From positions 5,022,001 to 5,086,000 of the forward strand of contig OZ017766.1 in the NCBI GenBank assembly GCA_963969345.1: a stretch of 64,000 bases of DNA. Reading direction: 5' to 3'. Shown here piece after piece: positions 47,633-57,161 of this stretch. Both the position numbers and the translations under genes were made by a program. The stretch's first letter is position 1; the number at the start of each line of letters is the position of its first letter. The DNA comes from Turbatrix aceti (lineage: Eukaryota > Nematoda > Chromadorea > Rhabditida > Panagrolaimidae). The notes below the pieces were generated by a model. The model was given only the letters and a program-made list of their open reading frames with translations. It searched no databases and was not told where the DNA came from.

Positions 47633-49444
47633 ATGGCCTACGAACACATCAACGTTCGCATGACGCGAAGCAATCCCTCGATTGCGTGGGGCTTCCAGCT
47701 TCGTCAGCAGGGCTCCGAACTCGTCGTCTCCTACGTCCAGGCAGATAGCATGGCGGAGAAGGCTGGCGTCAAGACGGGAGACATCATCGAGCTCCTCTTC
47801 GGCATCCCAGCCCACAGCCTGCCGGATGCGCAGTCCAGGATTCAGTCGAGCAATGAAGTGACCATCAATCTGCGACGCTTCGTCGCCCATCCTCCCTCGC
47901 TGCCATGGACTCTCGAAGAACAGGGCAATCAGGTCGTCGTCAATCACCTGGACCAGGGTGGAAGGCTCCGGGCTATCAGTGACAAGGTCGGTTGTAGGGA
48001 AATGACAAAAAATTGATTTTTAATTTTTAAATTTTAAAAATTTAAATTCAATTTTTAAATTAAAAGTTTTCAATTTAAAATTCAAATTTAAAATTTAATA
48101 TTCAAAATTCAAAAATTTATCAAAAAATTTAAATTTAAAATTTAAAATTTTGAAATTTTTGAAATTGAAATTCAATATTAAATTTAAATAAAAATAAAAA
48201 AAATAATACGATGATTTTTTTTTATTTTAAAAATAAAAATAAAAAAATCAAATAGAAAATGAAAAAATGTTTTTAAAATAAAAAAAAAAATTTATTTTAA
48301 AAAATTTTATTTTAAAAAATTCCAAAAAAAATAATAAAAAATAAATTTCAAAATTTTTAAAAATAATTGAGATCGGTTTCAGGCGACTCCAGGCTACCAA
48401 AACTCATTCTACGCCGCCCAATCCGGTGGTACCCCCGCGAGGGAAGAAATCCGTCAGACAACGACTCACAAACGCCGAACAGAAACGCACGAAAGCACCG
48501 GCCCGGCGGGACAGGTAGTATCTCTGCCAAGAACCCAAACCCAGCTCGAGCCTCTTCCGTACGCGAATACGATCAGCTCGGAGAGCCACTCCAACTGGGA
48601 CCAGGACGAGGGAAATGTCAAGAAGCACTTTGAATCCAACAGAACCTACAGTCGCACGGAATCCTCCAACGTCACCCACGGTCCCCCTGGGGGCGCGGAT
48701 ATCGCTCATTCGCACCTCAGTGACCTGGGCTCTACTTTTGGGGGCGTGCCGTCCATCATCAGCCACGGAGGCGCGCCCTCCATCATCGGAGGAAATTCGA
48801 CTACCGGCTCGCAATTCAGTCATTCTCAGATTCACAGGGCCCATCCGGCGCCCTTCACCGGGGGCCCGGCAGTTCCGGTGCACTGGCAGCCTCCGAGCAC
48901 CCAGCTGGGCACCAGTACTTACAGTAGGCAGCCTGTGGGCGCGACAACTTCGCCTCCACCCCCTCTTCCCCCGGCTCCGGCGCACTACGCCCCGCCTGCT
49001 CCGGTACGGGCTCATACCCCCCTCGGGGCCTACCGCAACGGAGCTTCTGACCACGGACAGGGGCAGGGACAGGTGCGCGCGCCGAGTCAGCCCCGATACA
49101 ATTCTGTATCCCCCGGCCCGAAGGCCTACTACCAGCGCAATCCCCGGACGGAGCGCGAACTCTCGCCCCAGGCCAAAGTCGAGCACCTGCAGTACAACTC
49201 GCCCCTCGGCCTGTATTCGCCCGAATCAGCCGCCGAAGCGTACAAGGCGCAGACCGGGCACGACCTCTCCATCGACAACTACGATGGACAGGGCGGTGGC
49301 GAAAAGCGACCTGCGTACCTCGATTCGGCGACCCGACGCCTCATCGCCGAACAGGAGCAGGGAAATCGTTATCGCTCGCCGACCCCGCAGCAGAGCTCGA
49401 GCTTCAAGAGAATCAGCAACGCCTGCGGAACGCCTGTCATGTAA
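47633..49444 (+). CDS. PDZ and ZM-motif protein of the ALP/Enigma/Zasp family, no LIM domain
   Basis: Two exons (47633-47986 and 48383-49444) encode 471 residues. An N-terminal PDZ domain (residues about 5-85) carries SIAWGFQLRQQGSELVVSYV and a KTGDIIELLFGIPAHSL loop; these domains bind alpha-actinin at Z-discs or dense bodies. A long Ser/Pro/Gly-rich linker follows, then the Zasp-like motif LQYNSPLGLYSPESAAEAYK at about residues 382-401, which defines the ALP/Enigma family. The protein should anchor and organise contractile attachment sites. No LIM domain follows: the frame ends FKRISNACGTPVM-stop. A GTAAAC donor-like sequence overlaps the stop, so longer isoforms are conceivable. An AAATTTTCAG acceptor 18 bases before the ATG suggests trans-splicing or a 5' UTR intron. 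The intron is 396 bp of nearly pure A/T. Confidence 0.87.
48015..48365. repeat. A/T-only low-complexity tract in the PDZ gene intron
   Basis: Almost no G or C over 350 bp, made of interleaved AAATTT and TTTAAA words that are self-complementary on many scales. Confidence 0.7.
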
Positions 49445-49775
49445 ACGGAGCAAAATAAGCAAACAGAAAACAAAATATAAGAATTTTACGCCGCTTTTTA
49501 CACAAGTATACATTTTTTACTCGGTGAAGCTTTACAAATAATTTTGGACTCAACTAACCTTCCCTGTTTTTTTTGCAATGATAACAATAAAGTTTTTTTT
49601 TATTTTTCTACACTTTTCTTTTTTTCCTGTTTTTTTTTGTGAAAAAATAAAAATGAGAAAAAAATGTTGCTTTTTTTAAATTTTCTACAACAATTTTATT
49701 ATTCAGCCAAAAAAATGCCAAAAGTTAAAATTCAATTCAAAATCAACAACAACAACAAAAAAAACAAGAACCAAC
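49445..49775. other. Short convergent intergenic stretch
   Basis: AATAAA at 49586-49591 is the likely polyadenylation signal of the PDZ gene. Nothing else is recognised before the HEATR1 stop codon. Confidence 0.5.
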
Positions 49776-52700
49776 CTACTCATCAGCATTGCCAAAGACA
49801 GAGTCGCCAAATTTGTCGCGAAGTGTGCGAACAATTTTTTCACTCTCAGCAGCGACTTTTCGGTTGTTGTCTTCGAGGCTTTCGCTGAGGTGTTGGACGA
49901 TGGACGGCATTTGTGGGGCAATGTCCTCGCCAAAGCGATTGACGAGCTCTGCAAAGACGAGTAGCGTTCGGTACCTGACAGCCGACGACCTGTGCCTCGT
50001 GCGTTGAAGCAGCGCGTTGCAGAGTTCGGTGTTGAAGAGATCCGGCGACGCTGCAGAGATGCTGTAGATGCAAGACGCGAGGCTGGGAACACAGCGCTCT
50101 TTGTGGCCATAGATTTCGACGTTTTCGAGCTCGTTGAGGACCACGGCGTAGGATGCCTTTGCCAGTTCCCTGAAAAAAACAAGGCATGCTCAAAACTTTC
50201 TCAAATATCCAAAAAAACTCAAAAACTCACGGTGAGAATAAAACTTGATGCCTCGCGCACTTGTCGACGAACTGGACGAGATAGGTGATAAGCGCGTGGG
50301 CCCGGAGAGCATCGAGCGATTCCTTCTCCGTGCCATCGAAGTAGAGCGTGGCAAAGTCATCGGTCGTCGACGCGTTCAACCGGGCCAGCATCTTGATAGC
50401 GACGTCAAAGAGCTGAGCGAAGAACGGAACCGCCAGGTCGTGGAAACTGTCGTAAAAATGATTGGCAAAGTTGAAGACTGTCAGCGCCATAACACGTGCG
50501 CCAGGTGAAGAGCTCGAATCGGCGAGGACTGTTTGGAGGGTCTCGACGAAGCTTCGGATGATGGATTGAAGTGCGTCGGCGCGAAGGTGTTCGACGAGCG
50601 CCAGGAACGCCGTGATAATTGAGTTTTCGCAGGTGTTGTACAATCCAAATTTCTGAAAACACCAAACAAAAATTTTTAATAAAACTTGGGGCCAAAAAAA
50701 ATTCAAAACCAACCTCAGCCTTTTTCTCAGATCTTCTGAACTTGAAAAGCGTGACAAAGAGTTCGACGACATCGTTGAGAACCTTTCCAATGGCATCCTG
50801 CTTCGAGAGCTTCAAATTCTCGCCAAAAATGTCGACAACCGATGCGAGAGTCAGCGGTCGCTTGGCGACAGTCGCAACCACGGTCTTCAGCGGATCGACC
50901 AGCAGTCGAATTTCCTGCCTCGCCAGAGTCGCCCGGATAAACCTGATCCGGTCACGAATAGAGTCCATTCGTGGCGACTGAAGTTGGTGTCCTTCGTCGG
51001 TCGCCTCATCAGAAGACAGGTACTTGACGGAGAGTTTGCAGACCACGAGCAAGAATGGTCCGTAGTACGACGAAATGAACGCAGATGCAAAGTCGAAGAG
51101 TCGCTGGGTGCAGGTGAGGGAGCAGAGCAGGAGTGCGTCCTCGCTGACGCCAGCCCGGCCACAAAGCGAGATCTGGGCAACCCTCTGTCGCTTGCGGAGT
51201 GCCGCCGTCGTGGAAGCAGGCGAGGCTTTCTTCGCTTCTTCTTCGGCCTGTTGAGCGGCGTAGATCTGCTCGATGACCGAGTTCGCCTGGTCATCGCAGC
51301 CCTGGAGAATCTCGGCAACAATGATGCAGATCTCTTCGATGTGCAGGAGAGTCGTTTTGAGGTTTTGTGATCGGACGAGCTCGCTGATGAGGAGTACGAC
51401 GTTGGCGACCATGACTTCGTCGAGGGATTTCCACTGTCGGAGCTGAAATGGGCAAAAGAATAGAAAAAAATGGGCAATTTTTTTTAAATAGCAAAAAATA
51501 GGCAAAAAAACTTTATATTAAAAAATTGACAAAAAAATGGATAAAAATAAATTTAAAAAATACCAAAAAGTAGGAAAACAAAATTTTTTTACATAATTGC
51601 AAAAAATGGTCATAAATAAATTTGAAAAAATAGCAAAATAAATAAAAAAATTGAAAAATGCTCAAAAAATTTTTTACAAAACCCTAAAAATAAAAAAGAA
51701 TAGAAAATTGGAAAAAAATGTTAAGCCTCAAAATTTTTTTTTGCAAAAAAATGGGCAAAAATTAGATTGAAAAAAAAGCAAAAAATGACAATTTGAAAAA
51801 ACGGGCTAATTTTTTTAATTTTTTAAAATAGCAAAAAATAAAAAAACAAACCACAACGAGCGACTTTTCAATCGTCCCGACGAAAACTTTGTCCGCCACA
51901 GTGGACGGGAGCCTCTTGGCGACAAGTTTGAGGCTGAACGCTGCACATTGACAAAGCGTGATTCCATGCTGAGATTCCGCAGGCGCAAGCCACGAATTGA
52001 GTTTTTCCGTAAACTTGACAAGGTACTCAGCTTCCATCTCGCTTTCCCCGGTCTGAGTCATGAGCTTGGAATTGAGGAGTTGAAGTGCCCGGTCGCGGAT
52101 TTTGGTGGACGACTCATCCTCGCGATCACCGACTTCCGCAAGGAGGTCACAGATGATTCGTCCCGAGACATCCGATGGCAGGAGACATCGCATCCTATCG
52201 CGAACGACGTCCGCCTTTGCAGCGAGCGCAATCCAATACCTCACAGCCTGGCTCGCTTCTTGGGGTGCAGCAACTTCCCGAGCTTTTTCCGCAGCCAGGG
52301 TCGATGAATTGATGAATTCTTCGAGATTTCCGATCGTAGAAAGCATTCTCTTGCCAACGTCCACCATTCGGGTGTAGATTTGGTTGTCATCCATGAATGA
52401 GAGCATCTCGTAGAGCGGTTTGTGGTTCAGCAGCTTCGAAATGAACGTAAAAAGCAGGAATCGAAAGTGTCGGAGTTTCTGGAGAGATCTCGTGTTTCGG
52501 TCAAAGATTACGATGGCGCTGAAGTCGGAACAATCACAGGCAGAGTCAATTCGGTCGATCGCGCTCTGGTTGTCGCTTCCGAGGTGCAGGATGTACTCAA
52601 TCAGGGTTATCGCCGCCAAAACCTGCAAAAAACCCAAAATGCAAGCATTCACATTTTTTCAACCAACCTGAACTTCCGGTTCAAACTCGGAAACAAAATC

Positions 52701-55700
52701 CAGAGCAATGTCATGGATGAGCTCGACGTCCTTGGTCGTAGCCGTCGACTTTTGCCACTTCTGGCAGTAGTTGTCGTAGATGACAGCAACCAGAATCCAG
52801 ACATCGCGTTCGGCTATCGTGTGCGTGATGGCCTTCAGCACACGACCCCGACGGTGGGCCGGAATGTCCATGAGAGACGCCGTGAACACCCGGCTGATAT
52901 CGATGAGCCGAGAGCGAATTTTGACCTGCACGCTGTCGGCTCCTTTAGACGTGGATTTGTCAGAAGCCGACGTCTTCATGATCGACGAAAAAAGTGCATT
53001 CAGGGCTTCTTCGACGATTGTGAGCGTCAAGTCGTTGTCGCGTTTCAGGAGATTCTCGCCGCCCATGAATGTGAAGACTGACATGATTTGGGTTACGATA
53101 TCGTTCTGAAAAAATTATGCCATAGAATTTTTGTAATAAAAAAATACAAAAAAAATTAAAATTAATTTTTTACAGAATTTTCGTCAAAAATTTTCAAAAA
53201 ATGCCAAGATTATTTTTTTCTACGTTTTTTGCCTTCAAAAAATTTTTTATACAAAAACAATAATTTTTTGAATAATTTTTGTCAAAAAATAAAAAATAAA
53301 TAAAAATCTATTTTTCACAGAATTTTCAAAAAATGCCAAGAGTAATTTTTTCTATAATTTTTTGGCAAAAAAAATTTTATGCCAAAATTAATTTTCCAGA
53401 AAAAAAACTCACCGGAACAAGCGGTGCCAAAATAGTCAAAATCTTGAGCGTGTTTCTGAGAATAACGTGATTGGACGTAAACCGAATAACCATGACAAAG
53501 GCGTCGAGTCGGAGAATTCGAGCGACAACGCGCGCTGCACCGGGCTTTTGAATGGACTTTAGGAAAAGTGTCACAAGCAAACTGATGAGATACTCGGTGG
53601 ACTCATCAGACGGCTTATCGACAAAGCTGAAAGCCAAAAAATGGTAAAAACCAGTGATAAAGAAAACCAACCTTTCCAAAAGCACAAAAAACGTCCGAAA
53701 AATGTTTTCCCCGACGCGATACGTATCATTGGCGTTCAGAATTTCGAGGACACAAACCATCCTTTTTTGGTACTCTTCGTCAGATTCGTCACCAAAAATG
53801 AACTCGTCGGCGGCGGGTTTGTCGACTTTGGCTTTTTTGGTTTTGGGTTCGGCTTTTTTGCGTTCAAGGAGTCTTTCCACGCAGGATTCGGTGACTGGGG
53901 TCTAAAAATATTATTTTTTAAATGACCGTTCAAAAAAAAAACCCACATTTGAAAGAGCAGCCTTCAATTCCGTCAAAACTGGAAGAGTCTTCGAGCCAAT
54001 CAACAGCCGGATTCCTTCGATCAAAAATCTCTCCATTTCGGCTTCAGACTGCGCGTTGACGTATTTGTGCTTCTGGAAAGCCTGCAGCATGATTCCAGCG
54101 TCGCCGAATTCTTCATCCTTGATCTTGGCCAGGATTTCCGAAGGCGTTCCCGTGATTTTTGTCTTCACAGAATCTCCCAGGATGTCTTTGATGGTGGTTT
54201 CGCGCTGAAAATCATCAAAAAAGCAGCGTAAAAAGGTGTCAAAAGAATGGTCTCACGAATGGAGGCAAGGTCTCAGGATCGACCAAAATTGGCTCTTCTT
54301 CTTCTCGCGGTCGTTTTCGGGGATTGACTGTCGAGGGCTGGGGAACGATCTGAAAATTTTTGGAAAAAAAATTAAATCGAACTTTCACAAAAATATAAAA
54401 CAGAATTTTTGCAAAAAAATATAAAACAAAAAATTAAACTTTTATAAATTTAGTAAAAAAATAATTTTTGCAAAAAAATTATATTTTTGAAAGAAAAAAT
54501 AAAATGGAATTTTAGCAAAAATGTAAATCAGAATTTTCGCAAAAACATGTTTTTATTTTTTTTAATTGAGTGAAAAAAATTTTAGCAAAATAATTTTTTA
54601 TAAAAAAAAATTATAATTTATTTTGCAAAAAAAGTTATAATAAAATAGCAACAAAGTTGAATTGAAGTATTATAAAATCGCAACAAACCTCCGAAGGCTG
54701 AAGATTGCAGAGCGTCATGAGAACGTTGATTTTGCCTTCCTCGTTTGACTGCCTTAGCGCGTCAAATTCCTCCGCAAACCTGATGGCAACCTGTCGAATG
54801 TTGTTCCGGGTGGTCTTGGACAACGACAGATCGCACATTGCCGTGATGTCGCCCTTTGTGATTTGGTTAAACAGCACAGAAGCCGCTTCGCCGGTCAGGG
54901 TGGCGGAGTTGGTCGTCGCTTCCAGGATCGCGTTGATGCCAGCCCGTTCCTCGTCAGATACGTTGTCTCGCAGAAGCTTGAACAGCGCATTCCACAGGGG
55001 TTTGAGAAATGCCGCCAAGTCGATTCCCTGGGCTCCGGTTTTTGAAAGGAAGTCTGCGACTTCGAGTTCACCGGATCGTCGGACCAGGACTCTGACGGGC
55101 TTCAGGGGCAGGCATTCGACTTCCTGGCGCTGGCATAAACTGATCAGGGTGTGCATCGTGACTGTGAAGTGGGCTTTTTGGAGTTTCTGAAAAAAACAAA
55201 AAAAAATGTTTTGTGAAAAAAAAAGAAAAAACGAACCGATAAAAGCAGCGTGATGATAGGATCCAGCAAAACAGCAGAAAACGAAGCCACAGACGACAGC
55301 TGAAGAATCATGACACATCCTGCGAGTTTGAAAGGCAAAACGCGGGATTTGAGAGCCGATCCAATCAGCGGAGTGACCCGAGTGATCATGGAATCCGTTG
55401 CATTGATTGAATCCCGGAAAACGTGGACGACCACCTTGCTCACAAACAGGTAGTAGTATTGGAAGTTTTTGGTGATGTATTCTTCGTCGAAAAACTGAAA
55501 AAAAAAAGCAAAAAAAACGTTTAGGATCAATTTTTTTTAAATATAAAAACCCACCTTCTGAACTTTGTTGAGCAGAGAAAACATGGCCACGACAACGTGC
55601 AGATTGCCGCCTTCCTTCAGCGTATGCTTGACGATATCGCTGAAGGCAATCGGGCTGCCGTCGGCGGTGATCTGCTTCAGCCACTGCCATTCGTTGTTTT

Positions 55701-56297
55701 TCAGCAACAGAATTGATCCTAGCCTGCCGTAGGCGTTGGTATCGTGGAAGGGCAGCAACGCGGTAGCCAGGAATTCGGCATTGCACGTGTGGACCTAAAA
55801 AAAACAAGAAAAAACCGTCAAATGAACATAAAACAAAGTAAAAATCACATTTTAGGCCAAAAAATCCCCAAAAATCATAAAAACTCACGCTGTACCGGTA
55901 AATCAGCCACTCCAAAACCTGCTTACACGACTGGTGATTGAAATACGGCGCGATGGCAGCGATTAAGCGCTCGAGAGAAGCCGATAGCTTGGAATCTTCG
56001 TCTTTGGTGAGGACAAAACGATTCAAGTTGACGTTGGCTTCGTCAAAGAGATCCGGCTCGATCTCATCGATGGTCGGATCCAACTTCTTGAGCTGACTCA
56101 GCCCGGCAAGTCCTAAACAACGCAATACAACAAAGAACAATACAAAGAACAAACATACCCAATTTGTAGGCCTGATCGCGAGAAAGTTGTTCGGCTTCCT
56201 TTTTGTCAAAGATGAGACTTGAGTAATCTCGCTCGACTCCCTGCGCCACCGATGACGCAGTTTTGAGCTGCGCCAGCTGGCGGGCGAGAGATGTCAT
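49776..56297 (-). CDS. HEATR1: HEATR1 / UTP10, nucleolar U3 snoRNP HEAT-repeat protein
   Basis: Fourteen exons with fully consistent phases: 56159-56297, 55889-56112, 55555-55794, 55237-55494, 54689-55186, 54257-54349, 53947-54204, 53672-53901, 53413-53626, 52668-53105, 51852-52622, 50714-51442, 50231-50652, 49776-50169. They encode 1,635 residues, shorter than human HEATR1 and nearer to Utp10. The N-terminus MTSLARQLAQLK...SSLIFDKKEAEQLSRDQAYKLG is diagnostic, followed by NRFVLTKDEDSKLSASLERLIAAIAPYF. The rest is helical HEAT repeats with a Lys/Asp/Glu-rich segment near residues 575-615. The BP28CT region lies in the last third, ending VQHLSESLEDNNRKVAAESEK. The protein belongs to the t-UTP part of the small-subunit processome and supports rDNA transcription and 18S maturation. 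Acceptor GTATCCAG lies 3 bases before the ATG. Introns are short and mostly poly-A/T. Confidence 0.93.
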
Positions 56298-57161
56298 GAT
56301 CTGGATACAAACAACAATAAAAACAAATGTATAGAAGAAAGGATACCAAAAAAAGAAGGAAAAAAAGAAGATTTATGATCTGAAAAAAGATAGAAAAAAG
56401 TGCGAGTTGTTGGTCGCGCTTTGCCAAACATTTTATAGAAGTACATTTTTTTTGAGGAAGTTACCGTAAATGAATGCGGATAATGATTACGATTCAGATG
56501 GTTTTGGATGGAACATTTTGATTGTATCGTATTTGTATACGGTATCTACGCATACATGCGTGTTTTACGTTTTTTCTTCTTTTTTTCTTCTGTTTTGTGT
56601 TTTATTCACACTTTTGAGTTCTAATTTGGTATTTTTTGTTCTTATTTTCTGTTAGGCACGTTTTCCTTCTTCCCTTTTATAGAACTTCGCAATAAAGGAA
56701 CATCCACGATGGAAGTAGACACATTTCACGCCGCGCGCCGTTGGTAGCCTTTCTTCAGTCAAGACTATCCGTGTATAAATTATAATTGCTTTTATTTTGC
56801 GTGACAGCTTTCTTACCACACCCCCTAACCAGTGAAGAAAGAAAGAAAGAAAAAAAATAAAATTAAATTGAACTCACGGCATGGTGCTTGTTGCCCTGCC
56901 CGTCGGCCGAGACGTGTTGGTCGGCAGTCACCACGCTTCCATGGGAAAAAAGTGCCAAGTCACGCCTCCACCAGCATAGGGGCTCTCCTGCGCTGGGGAG
57001 GGCACATTTGTGCCGGCCCATAGCTTTATTACAAATAACACAACCCAACACACAAACACACACACACATGTAGAGCTATTTGCACCTGGTCTGGTGACTG
57101 ACTGGTTATACATACTCGACTGGTCTGGCACACTCGTTATCTATTATATCAACGTCCAACA
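56298..57161. promoter_or_regulatory. Divergent promoter region between HEATR1 and the BTB gene
   Basis: 864 bp separate the start codons of two head-to-head genes. A CA-rich microsatellite lies at 57045-57068. The HEATR1 side carries a trans-splice-like acceptor directly before its ATG. No TATA box or coding region is evident; promoter function is inferred from gene order. Confidence 0.45.

Noticed and set aside
48404..49186. 260-codon open frame on - opposite the PDZ gene
   Set aside because: Arg/Gly/Ser-rich shadow of the real GC-rich coding exon on the + strand.
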